A stretch of DNA of 64,000 nt from RPQJ01 sp963712815. GTDB lineage: Bacteria; Pseudomonadota; Gammaproteobacteria; Steroidobacterales; Steroidobacteraceae. Each line of letters starts with the position of its first letter. Within the stretch, counting starts at the first letter, position 1. A program made the position numbers and the translations under genes. The notes beneath the pieces were generated by a model. The model made no database searches. It saw only the letters and a program-made list of their open reading frames with translations, and was not told the DNA's origin. This document shows positions 56,969 to 64,000 of this stretch, piece by piece. Where the stretch lies: NCBI GenBank assembly GCA_963712815.1, contig CAVQJL010000007.1, forward strand, positions 124,001 through 188,000, read 5' to 3'.

Positions 56969-58387
56969 ATGCGAATCACGGCTCTGATCGTTGCGGCGCT
57001 GCTCACGGCCGGTATCTCCCATGGTGCCGGGACGCTGGCAGTCACGAACGTGACGGTCATCGACGTCGAGGACGGCCGCTCGCGATCCGACCAGACCGTG
57101 GTTGTCGAGGACGGTCGCATTCTTCATGTGGATGACGCCGAACGCACCCAAGTGCCGCCTGGCGCGACCGTTGTCGATGGCGTCGGCAGATTCCTGCTAC
57201 CGGGCTTCTGGGACATGCACGTGCATTCGCACCGGCAGCGACGCTGGACTTACCACTATCCGCTTTTCATTGCGCACGGTGTCACCGGCGTTCGGGACGC
57301 AGGCACCCATCTCGCGTCTGCACTCGGGCCGATGACCGCCGACTCTCGAGACCCGGTGGCCCCCACCGTAGTCTGGGGCAGCCCGCCGCTCGACGGACCG
57401 ACTCCCGTCCTGTCGTTTGGACTCGTTGTGGAAGACGACGCAGCCGCCGACGACATCGCGAGTCTCATGAAGCGCTCCGGATTCGACTTCATCAAGACCT
57501 ACGATCGCCTGCCGCCGGAAACATACCATGCGCTCGCGCGCGCGGCCGACCGCGAAGGCTTGCGTATCGAAGGTCATGTTCCGCTCGGGATGTCTCCTGC
57601 AGAAGTTGCGGCCGCAGGCCACGACCTGATCGATCACCTGACACTCGTCGTGGAGTCCTGTGTTCCCGGCGCACTGGACCATGTACATGCGAGGGTTGCG
57701 GCAAACCCGTCGGCGGCGGACAGCATGGAACTGCTGTTGGACCCAGCGCTCGAGAGATTGCTCCAAGGCTATGACGTCGACAGGTGCCGGACACTCTTCG
57801 AGATGTTCGCAGAACTCGGGGTCTGGCAGGTCCCAACGTTGGTGCAGCTGCGCGGCTTCGTCCTTCCCGACGAAGCACGCCGACTGACAGCGGCCCGGGC
57901 TGCGGAGACGACCCCGGCCCTGCTTTCGGACTGGATGGCAGCGACGGAGGACAGTGACACGGCGAGCCTGGCCGCGGGGGCTGCGATCTATCGACGACAG
58001 CTCGCGGCACTTCGCCCGATGCAGGATGCGGGCGTGCGGTTGATGGTCGGCACCGATACCAGCAGCGAGCCATGGGTGTTCGCTGGTTCCAGCGTGCACG
58101 ACGAGATGGCCCTGTTCGTGGAAGCCGGGCTCAGCCCGCTGGAGGCACTGCAGGCGGCCACGCTGCGGCCTCTGCAGTACGCGAAGCGCGCCCGATCCGG
58201 ACGCGCCATTGCTGCCGGAGAGGTGGCCGACCTGGTGTTGCTCAACGCAGACCCTCGGATCGACATTGCCAGCACGCGCAAGATCCGCGCGGTCGTCATG
58301 CGCGGTCAGCTGTTCGACCGGGATACGCTCGACGGCTTGCTCGAGCAGGCTCGCGCGGCCGCAAGCAGCGATGGATCGAGCAGGTGA
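56969..58387 (+). CDS. Exported amidohydrolase (imidazolonepropionase/prolidase-like)
   Basis: A 472-residue metal-dependent hydrolase with a signal peptide (about 1-19) and the amidohydrolase ligands HVH (His84, His86), Lys175 (FIKTYD), His202 (EGHVP), His222 and Asp362 (VGTDTS). The composite N- and C-terminal beta-sandwich segments (AVTNVTVIDVEDGR; VADLVLLNADP) are present. Similar secreted enzymes cleave dipeptides or cyclic amides, but the substrate is unknown. Third-position GC is visibly lower than in neighbours, suggesting relatively recent acquisition. No operon partner is evident except the NTF2-like gene 208 nt downstream. Confidence 0.87.
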   Translation: MRITALIVAALLTAGISHGAGTLAVTNVTVIDVEDGRSRSDQTVVVEDGRILHVDDAERTQVPPGATVVDGVGRFLLPGFWDMHVHSHRQRRWTYHYPLFIAHGVTGVRDAGTHLASALGPMTADSRDPVAPTVVWGSPPLDGPTPVLSFGLVVEDDAAADDIASLMKRSGFDFIKTYDRLPPETYHALARAADREGLRIEGHVPLGMSPAEVAAAGHDLIDHLTLVVESCVPGALDHVHARVAANPSAADSMELLLDPALERLLQGYDVDRCRTLFEMFAELGVWQVPTLVQLRGFVLPDEARRLTAARAAETTPALLSDWMAATEDSDTASLAAGAAIYRRQLAALRPMQDAGVRLMVGTDTSSEPWVFAGSSVHDEMALFVEAGLSPLEALQAATLRPLQYAKRARSGRAIAAGEVADLVLLNADPRIDIASTRKIRAVVMRGQLFDRDTLDGLLEQARAAASSDGSSR

Positions 58388-58595
58388 TCAAAACCGAACC
58401 CGCATGAGCATGAGCCCAGCGGGGCGATTGGAAAGCGGTCGGTCTGCGGCAACTCGCGACCCCAAGCGGACATCGCGATCAGTCGCTGTTACGCCAGTCA
58501 GCCCCGACCCGTGTCGATTCGAGGCAGCTTGGAGTACGCTGCATCCAGGCCGAAGGTGGCGAATAGAGAAACGCACATGGTCAAGGGGGGAGAGC

Positions 58596-59015
58596 ATGCA
58601 AGGCGCTGATTCCCAAACGGTGCTGACGTACTTCGATGCTTGCAACACGGGCGATATCCGTGAACTGATGGTGACCATGGATACCGACATCGTTCACTAC
58701 TTCCTGCCGCCCGTTCACCGGGCAATTCACGGCGCTGAGCACCTCGCGCGATATTGGAGCAAGTTCAAGCGGCTGTTCGATCCAGTTTGGCGGATTGATC
58801 ACATCATCGAGGCAGGCGGCGAGGTTGTCAGCGAATGGAGCTGTGCATACAGGCCGAGTGGTGGCGGTGATCGCAGAATGTTTCGCGGCACCGAATGGTA
58901 TGTCATGCGGAATGGCCTGATTGCCGAGGTTCGCGCCTATTACAACTACGACGAGGCACGCGACTGTCAGCTGACGGATTTCAATTACGCGGAACGCGGG
59001 TACTTGTTGAAGTAA
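58596..59015 (+). CDS. NTF2/SnoaL-like protein
   Basis: A 139-residue protein with the cone-shaped NTF2 fold pattern: an N-terminal helix (TVLTYFDACNTGDIRELMVTM), then DTDIVHYFLPP, and strands ending MRNGLIAEVRAYYNYDEA. This fold is used by small isomerases, cyclases and binding proteins. The ATG at 58596 has a strong GGGGGGAGAG ribosome site. It shares the less GC-biased codon use of the amidohydrolase before it. Function unknown. Confidence 0.8.
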   Translation: MQGADSQTVLTYFDACNTGDIRELMVTMDTDIVHYFLPPVHRAIHGAEHLARYWSKFKRLFDPVWRIDHIIEAGGEVVSEWSCAYRPSGGGDRRMFRGTEWYVMRNGLIAEVRAYYNYDEARDCQLTDFNYAERGYLLK

Positions 59016-59306
59016 GTCGCTTCGACTAGCTCCGTCGCGCACTGTTCACCGGTGTCGCCGTCCATGAGGAAGTCTGCTCCTGGCCGATTCTACCCGTGCA
59101 CTAGCGTCCGCTTCCCAAGCCCAATCAACCAATGCTCGAGCTGATGCCTCCACCCACCGCAATCGCAAGGTCCAGGCCCAAGAGATGCTCGGCATCAATC
59201 CAGCGGACGCTGAGCAGCCCTGCCCCTTCAAGTCGGCGCTGAGTCATGCCGCGTCATTCGCTTCCGAGGAAATGCCGCATCAAGCATCAACTCGATCGGA
59301 CGGCAT
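59016..59306. other. Gene-poor spacer
   Basis: About 290 nt with lower GC than most of the window and no convincing gene on either strand. It separates the amidohydrolase/NTF2 patch from the convergent GGDEF gene. Short open frames here lack ribosome sites and recognisable sequence. Confidence 0.5.
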
Positions 59307-60167
59307 TCAGCCCAGCTCACCCGCCACCACACAGTTCCCACCGCGCTCCTTGCCCTGGCCCAGCGCCCGCCGGGCCGCATCGAGCAGCACTTCCATGGGC
59401 TGGTCGCTCGGCGGCACCACCGTGACGACACCCACGCACACGGTGAGATAACGCCCGGTCCGCGACCTCGGGTGGTGAATCGCCAGCGCGCGCACACGCC
59501 CCACGATGTGCTCGGCGTGATCGCGAGCCTTGCCCTCTTCCATCGAGACGCCGAGCAGCAGGAACTCGTCGTTCGCAAGATGGGCGACGATGTCGCTGGT
59601 GCGGCGCATCGCGGAAGCGATGGTGCGACCGACCTGGCGCAGCATGTTGTCCGTGGCGCCACGACCGAAGACGTCGTGGTAGTCGCGGCAACCGTCCACG
59701 TCGATGTGCATGATGGTGATCGTGCGGAAGTCGCGCTGGGCGATCGACCAGTCGCGGCGCAGCACCTCGAGCAGGTGCTCGGGCGTGCTCAGGCCGCTCG
59801 AGCGATCGACGGCTGCGGCGAGCGCTCCGGGCGCGCTGCGGGGCAGCGGCCGGTAGTGGAGCGCCATCTTTCCGTCGGCCAGCAGCATCGCCCAGCGTTC
59901 ACACTCGACCGTCGTGCCGTCGGCGCGCCGCAGGCGCACCCGCTGGCCGATGCCGACGTTCGTGGCGTTGGGATCGGCCGGCGCCTCGATCTCGATGTCC
60001 TCGAGCGTGTGACCCACCGGCCATTCCTCGGCCCGTCGCAGCAGGCCGCCGAGCGTGGCATTGGCGTACACGATGCGGGGCGCACCGTTGCCGCCGTCCA
60101 CCACCGCCACGCCGTCGAGCGCATGGCGCAGGACTTCGGCCAGCAGTGCCGGATCGGACGTGGTCAT
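59307..60167 (-). CDS. PAS-like plus degenerate GGDEF protein
   Basis: A 286-residue cytoplasmic protein with a PAS-like N-terminal domain (about 8-110, DGVAVVDGGNGAPRIVYAN). A GGDEF-family domain follows (about 130-286). The active-site loop reads ANDEF at 198-202 instead of GGDEF or GGEEF, while the metal-binding HIDVDGCRDYHDVFG region is partly kept. It is probably a poor or inactive diguanylate cyclase and may act as a sensor or GTP-binding regulator. The ATG at 60167 is 14 nt after the nagZ stop, so it probably belongs to that operon. Confidence 0.85.
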   Translation of the reverse strand: MTTSDPALLAEVLRHALDGVAVVDGGNGAPRIVYANATLGGLLRRAEEWPVGHTLEDIEIEAPADPNATNVGIGQRVRLRRADGTTVECERWAMLLADGKMALHYRPLPRSAPGALAAAVDRSSGLSTPEHLLEVLRRDWSIAQRDFRTITIMHIDVDGCRDYHDVFGRGATDNMLRQVGRTIASAMRRTSDIVAHLANDEFLLLGVSMEEGKARDHAEHIVGRVRALAIHHPRSRTGRYLTVCVGVVTVVPPSDQPMEVLLDAARRALGQGKERGGNCVVAGELG

Positions 60168-60181
60168 GATCTCGGTTCTCC

Positions 60182-61225
60182 CTACGCGTCGAGTCTGAGT
60201 TGTGGCGCGTCCCGGCAGTGGTCCACCGCGGCGCGGCACTCGAGCCAGCGCGGGTGCTGCTGCAAGGCGAGTCGATCCGGCATCGGCCGTCCGTGCAGGC
60301 GTGCAAGGCGAACCTGGCTGAGCGGGTCGGACTCGCCCGCGAGTTCATCCAGCACCGCGAGCGTCGCTTCACGGTCGTTGCAGACGGACAGCACGTCGCA
60401 GCCTGCGGCGAGCGCGCGCCGGGCCCGCTCCGGCAGCGTTCCCACGAACGCCGCGCCGCCCATGCTCAGGTCGTCGGAGAACACGGCGCCGGTGAAGCCG
60501 AGGTTCCAGCGCAGCTCCTGCTGGATCCAGCGTCGCGAGAAGCCGGCGGGCGCCTCGTCCAATTCGGGGAAGAGCACGTGGGCGACCATGATCGAGGACA
60601 GGCCGTTGGCGATGAGCCGCTGGTAGGGCAGCAGGTCGCCCGCCAGCTCCGCGAGCGGCCGGCGGTCCACGGGCAGGCTCTTGTGCGAATCGGCGACGAC
60701 CGCGCCGTGCCCGGGAAAGTGCTTGGCGGTGGCGGCCATCCCGGCGGCCCGCATGCCCTGCATGCAGGAGACGGCGAGTCGAGCGACTACCTCGGGGCTG
60801 GCGTGGTAGGCACGGTCGCCGATCACCTCGCTCACTCCGTAGTCGAGATCCACGCAGGGCGCGAAGCTCATGTCGATGCCGACGGCGCGCAGCTCGGCGG
60901 CGAGCAGCCAGCCGCACTGCCAGGCGAGGCGGCGGCCGGCCTCGGCGTCGACGTCGTACAGCCGCCCGATCGCGCGCTGCGGCGGCAGCACGGTGAAGCC
61001 CTCGCGGAAGCGCTGCACGCGCCCGCCCTCGTGGTCCACCGTCACGAGCAACGGCGGGCTGCGGACGGCGCGGATCTCGCGCACCAGCGACTCGAGCTGG
61101 CCGACGCTCTCGTAGTTGCGGCTGAAGAGGATTACCGAACCCACCAGGGGCTGCGCGAGCACGCGCCGGTCTTCCGCGGTGAGCTCGGTGCCTGCGACGT
61201 CGACCATCAGCGGGCCGAGCGTCAT
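60182..61225 (-). CDS. nagZ: Beta-N-acetylhexosaminidase NagZ
   Basis: Cytosolic family-3 glycosidase that removes GlcNAc from 1,6-anhydro-muropeptides during cell-wall recycling. The 347-residue protein has the family blocks LVTVDHEGGRVQR, the catalytic loop KHFPGHGAVVADSHKSLP and the nucleophile region VFSDDLSMGGA. It overlaps the CYTH gene stop by 4 nt (ATGA). Cell-wall recycling fits with the L,D-transpeptidase elsewhere in the window. Confidence 0.95.
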   Translation of the reverse strand: MTLGPLMVDVAGTELTAEDRRVLAQPLVGSVILFSRNYESVGQLESLVREIRAVRSPPLLVTVDHEGGRVQRFREGFTVLPPQRAIGRLYDVDAEAGRRLAWQCGWLLAAELRAVGIDMSFAPCVDLDYGVSEVIGDRAYHASPEVVARLAVSCMQGMRAAGMAATAKHFPGHGAVVADSHKSLPVDRRPLAELAGDLLPYQRLIANGLSSIMVAHVLFPELDEAPAGFSRRWIQQELRWNLGFTGAVFSDDLSMGGAAFVGTLPERARRALAAGCDVLSVCNDREATLAVLDELAGESDPLSQVRLARLHGRPMPDRLALQQHPRWLECRAAVDHCRDAPQLRLDA

Positions 61226-61710
61226 CGCGCCGCTCCCGCCGCGGGCCACGAGCGCCACGGCTGGCGCGCGAGGTTCGTGTTGAGATAGCGAGCGTCCGCG
61301 GTCACTTCGAGCCCGAGCCACGGCGGGCGCGCGAACGGCTCGGTCTCGTCCTCGAGCTCGAGCTCCGCGACGACGAGCCCCGCGTTCTCGCCCAGGAACT
61401 CGTCCACCTCCCACTCGTGACCGGCGTGGGGCACCCAGTGCCGCCACTTCTCGACGCGCCCGAGGGCGCAGATCTCCTCGAGCATCTCGTTCGCCTCGTC
61501 GACCGGTATCTCGTACTCGTACTCGAGGCGAGTCGCGCCGTGCATGCGACCCTTGAGATTGAGCCAGGCGTGCGCTTCACCCACGCGCACCCGCACCGAG
61601 CAGCGCTCGCTGGCCGCGAGGTAGCCCTGGGCAAAGTACTCGCGACGGCGGGCGTCCGCCCGCCAGGCGTCGCTCTCGACCAGGAACTTGCGCTCGATTT
61701 CGAGGGGCAT
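61222..61710 (-). CDS. CYTH-domain (triphosphate tunnel) protein
   Basis: A 162-residue protein with the EIERKFLV signature at residues 4-11 and alternating charged strands (SVRVRVGEAHAWLNLKGR; RLEYEYEIPVDEA; HEWEVDEFLGENAGLVVAELELEDE). These form the triphosphate-binding tunnel of the CYTH/TTM family. Members hydrolyse inorganic triphosphate or related compounds. It lies 3 nt after rlmD and overlaps nagZ. Confidence 0.9.
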   Translation of the reverse strand: MPLEIERKFLVESDAWRADARRREYFAQGYLAASERCSVRVRVGEAHAWLNLKGRMHGATRLEYEYEIPVDEANEMLEEICALGRVEKWRHWVPHAGHEWEVDEFLGENAGLVVAELELEDETEPFARPPWLGLEVTADARYLNTNLARQPWRSWPAAGAAR

Positions 61711-61713
61711 CTG

Positions 61714-63024
61714 TCAGCGCTCGAAGACGGCCATTGCTTCGACGTGGGTCGTGTGCGGGAACATGTCCATGACGCCGGCGGCGACCAGCCTGAACCCGTG
61801 CTCGCGCACGAGGAGGCCTGCGTCCCGGGCGAGGCTGCCCGAATGGCAGGAAATATACACGACGCGCCCCGCGCCGCAGCGGCCCACCACCGGCAGGACC
61901 TCGCGCGCGCCGGCGCGCGGCGGATCGAGCAGGACGCGGTCGAAGCGACGCATGGTCCACGGAGCGTCGGCCACCAGTGCGGCGAGGTCGGCGGCCACGA
62001 AGCTGGCGTTGCCGATCGCCTGACGGCGGGCGTTGTCGGCCGCGCGGGCGACGAGCACGGCTTCGCCCTCCACGCCCACCACCTCGGCCGCCCGGCGCGC
62101 CAGCGGCAGCGAGAAGTTGCCGATCCCGCAGAAGAGGTCGAGCACCCGATCGCCAGGCTGCGGATCGAGCTGCTCAACCGCACGCGCGACCATCGACTGG
62201 TTCAGCCGCGCATTCACCTGGATGAAGTCGGTCGGCTCGAACTCCAGGGTGACGTCGAAGGCGTCGAGGCGGTAGTGCAGCGGCGCGTGGCCCGGCGTCA
62301 GCGGCGCCACGGTGGCCGGGCCACCGGGTTGCAGGTAGAGCCGCACGCCCTGGCTGCGCTCGAAGTCGCGCAGTCGATCGAGATCGGCCGCCGTGGGCGG
62401 ATCGAGCACGCGCAGCACGACGGCGCAGCCGTTGTCGGCCGCCGCCACCTCCGCCTGCGGCAAGCGCGCCGCGATCGACAGCCCGCCCACGAGTTCGGCC
62501 AGCGGATCGATCAGCCGGTCGAGCGGCGGGGCGAGGATGCGGCACTCGTGCAGGTCGGCGACGTAGGGTGCCGCGCGCTCCCGGAAGCCCACCACCACCC
62601 GCCCCTTGCGTGTGACGTACTTGATGCCGAGGCGCGCCCGCCGACGGTAGCCCCATACCGGGCCGGTCAACGGCTCGAGCAGGCGCGCGGGCTCGACATC
62701 GCCGAGGCGCGCCAGGTTTTCGAGGAGCTGCGACTGCTTGAAGGCGAGCTGGGCCGCCGGTTCGAGATGCTGCAGCGCGCAGCCGCCGCAGGTGCCGTAG
62801 TGCGGGCACGGCGCGGCCACGCGGTCGGGGCTCGCCACGAGCACCGACTCGAGCACGGCCTCGTCGAAGTTGCGATGGCGACGAACGCGCCTCAATACCA
62901 CCCGCTCGCCCGGCAGCGCGCCCGCGACGAACACGGCCTTGCCGTCGATGCGCACGACGCCGTCGGCTTCGTGCGAGAGGTCGACGACGTCGGCCTCCTC
63001 CGGCGCCGCGCTGATGCGCTTCAT
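61714..63024 (-). CDS. rlmD: 23S rRNA (uracil-1939-C5) methyltransferase RlmD
   Basis: A 436-residue SAM-dependent enzyme with an N-terminal TRAM domain and a [4Fe-4S] site formed by Cys73, Cys79, Cys82 (CPHYGTCGGC) and Cys161. The SAM motif is LDLFCGIGNFSLPLA and the catalytic cysteine is Cys393 in ISCHSGSLARD. The cluster makes it another client of the Fe-S machinery. The ATG at 63024 overlaps the stop of the exonuclease gene. Confidence 0.94.
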   Translation of the reverse strand: MKRISAAPEEADVVDLSHEADGVVRIDGKAVFVAGALPGERVVLRRVRRHRNFDEAVLESVLVASPDRVAAPCPHYGTCGGCALQHLEPAAQLAFKQSQLLENLARLGDVEPARLLEPLTGPVWGYRRRARLGIKYVTRKGRVVVGFRERAAPYVADLHECRILAPPLDRLIDPLAELVGGLSIAARLPQAEVAAADNGCAVVLRVLDPPTAADLDRLRDFERSQGVRLYLQPGGPATVAPLTPGHAPLHYRLDAFDVTLEFEPTDFIQVNARLNQSMVARAVEQLDPQPGDRVLDLFCGIGNFSLPLARRAAEVVGVEGEAVLVARAADNARRQAIGNASFVAADLAALVADAPWTMRRFDRVLLDPPRAGAREVLPVVGRCGAGRVVYISCHSGSLARDAGLLVREHGFRLVAAGVMDMFPHTTHVEAMAVFER

Positions 63025-63810
63025 CCGCCCCCGGCCGTCCAGGCATCGAGGAACTCGGCGAGGTGCGGCCGCGCCGCACCGCCGAGCCAGTCGCGCACCA
63101 GGGAGCACTCGCGCTCGTGCTCCTCCGGCGTGAGCCGGCCGCGCAGCAGCTCGAATCGCAGGTACACGAGGTAGGTGTTGATGACGTCCGTCTCGCAGTA
63201 GTTGCGGATGTCCTCGATGCGTCCCTCGAGGAATGCGTCCCAGACGAGCTCCCCCGACATCCCGAGCTTGCCCGGCAGTCCGAGCAGCTGCGCCATCTTG
63301 TCGAGGCCGACGCGACCGCGACCCTGGAAGCCCGAGAGGACGTCCATGAGGTCGACGTGGCGCCAGTGGAAACGGCTGATGTAGTTGTTCCAGCGGAACG
63401 ACTGGTCCTCCTCGCCCATCTCCCAGTAGCGGTGCGCCTGCACGCCGTGGCGCAGCGCGCGGTAGTGCAGCACCGGCAGGTCGAAGCCGCTGCCGTTCCA
63501 GCTCACGAGCGTCGGACTGAAGCGCTCGATGCCCTCGAAGAAGCGCCGCACCAGCTCGGACTCGGGCGCAGTCGACCTCGCCGAGGCTCCAGGCCTTGAA
63601 CCCGTCGCGCGTGCGCATGGCGACCGAGATGGCCACCACCCGGTGCTGCTCGAGCGAGAGGAACTCCGAGCCCGTCTGCTCGCGCTGGCGGGTCTGCATG
63701 ACGTAGCCCACCTGCTTGTCGGTGAGGCCCTCGAGGCCGTGCAGGCGGCGCCCGAACTCGACGTCGGGCACGGTCTCGATGTCGAAGGCGAAGACGTTGC
63801 TGATGGTCAC
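63021..63810 (-). pseudogene. Predicted 3'-5' exonuclease (PolB-exonuclease-like), one frameshift
   Basis: A DEDD-type exonuclease related to the proofreading domain of PolB. The first part reads NVFAFDIETVPDVEFG (Asp and Glu of ExoI) up to SLGEVD. One extra base at about 63570 then shifts the frame, and the protein resumes as ELVRRFFEGIERFSPTLVSWN (ExoII) through NYCETDVINTYLVY (ExoIII). Corrected length is about 262 residues. The GTG start at 63810 overlaps the acpS stop. A single-base sequence error is the simplest reading. Confidence 0.82.
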
Positions 63811-64000
63811 TGGGACTCCTTGCGCATGAGCACGGCGACGGCCACGACGAGCCCCGCCTCGTCGGTGAGGGTGACGTGGCCCTCGCCCGCGCCGAGGCGG
63901 TCGCGCAGGGCCCGGCCGCGCTCGGACCAGATCGGCTCCGGTCGGCCCCAGGCGTTCGGCGCGATGCCGACGTCGCGGATCCAGATGCCGTGCGCAAAGC
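63807..64000 (-). CDS. acpS: Holo-ACP synthase (5' part beyond window)
   Basis: Transfers the phosphopantetheine arm from CoA to acyl carrier protein. The visible 63 C-terminal residues (FAHGIWIRDVGIAPNAWGRP, then WSERGRALRDRLG and VTLTDEAGLVVAVAVLMR) match the end of AcpS, including the HV-x-L-T/S-D/H-E segment near the active site. The N-terminus lies past the right edge. It heads the minus-strand chain acpS-exonuclease-rlmD-CYTH-nagZ. Confidence 0.88.
   Translation of the reverse strand, partial: FAHGIWIRDVGIAPNAWGRPEPIWSERGRALRDRLGAGEGHVTLTDEAGLVVAVAVLMRKESQ

Noticed and set aside
59046..59231. A 61-codon minus-strand frame in the spacer before the GGDEF gene
   Set aside because: No ribosome site, no recognisable sequence, and Trp/Ala/Ser-rich composition suggesting chance.

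Overview
The window looks like core chromosome of a high-GC gammaproteobacterium. The order dapA/gcvR/bcp/bepA, the comEC-exbB-exbD-msbA-lpxK-ycaR-kdsB block, maf/yceD-rpmF-plsX, divergent rluC/rne, and Mla, Lol, lipid A and Braun-type lipoprotein functions all point to a diderm gammaproteobacterium, probably around Xanthomonadales, Nevskiales or Chromatiales. That placement is inference. I saw no tRNA, rRNA, CRISPR array, prophage or intact insertion sequence. Genes are dense, with many 1-8 nt stop/start overlaps.

Layout. 1-5.8 kb: dapA (cut by the window edge), gcvR, a Bcp peroxiredoxin, a PIN-PhoH ATPase, the BepA protease and mlaA. 5.8-9.0 kb: mlaFEDCB on the minus strand, converging on mlaA, so the whole phospholipid-retrieval system is together. 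9.1-15.8 kb: a SUF iron-sulfur operon (Rrf2 regulator, sufB, sufC, sufD, sufS, sufU, sufT, Rieske ferredoxin). Its sufB and sufC carry fourteen apparent 1-nt indels, while both neighbours are clean. 15.8-22.3 kb: sixA, then putA-sdaA-SDR on the minus strand and an outer-membrane DUF481 protein. 22.4-23.5 kb: a CnoX-like thioredoxin and a small acidic protein. 23.5-29.9 kb: the SOS mutasome cassette lexA-imuA-imuB-dnaE2 on the minus strand, with LexA boxes before lexA. dnaE2 carries an in-frame block of nested palindromes. 30.1-31.5 kb: an alanine-zipper lipoprotein ending in lysine, converging on an L,D-transpeptidase that may anchor it to peptidoglycan. 31.6-35.9 kb: DUF1232, plsX-rpmF-yceD, maf, rluC. 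35.9-38.6 kb: rne. 38.6-43.3 kb: a low-molecular-weight phosphatase, a sugar dehydrogenase, a VOC protein, a SUI1-like factor, rluF, an LpxB-N-like membrane protein, kdsB and ycaR. 43.3-52.7 kb: lpxK, msbA, exbD, exbB, comEC, lolD and two LolC/E permeases. 53-56.8 kb: mfd. 56.9-59.0 kb: a small patch of less GC-biased genes (amidohydrolase, NTF2-like). 59.3-64 kb: a minus-strand chain acpS, 3'-5' exonuclease (one frameshift), rlmD, CYTH, nagZ and a degenerate GGDEF protein.

Most of the window concerns envelope building and upkeep (Mla, Lol, lipid A, BepA, lipoprotein anchoring), Fe-S assembly, and DNA damage tolerance (Mfd, LexA, ImuAB-DnaE2). The two signals most worth following are the paired hairpins with complementary loops inside dnaE2 and the indel cluster confined to sufBC.
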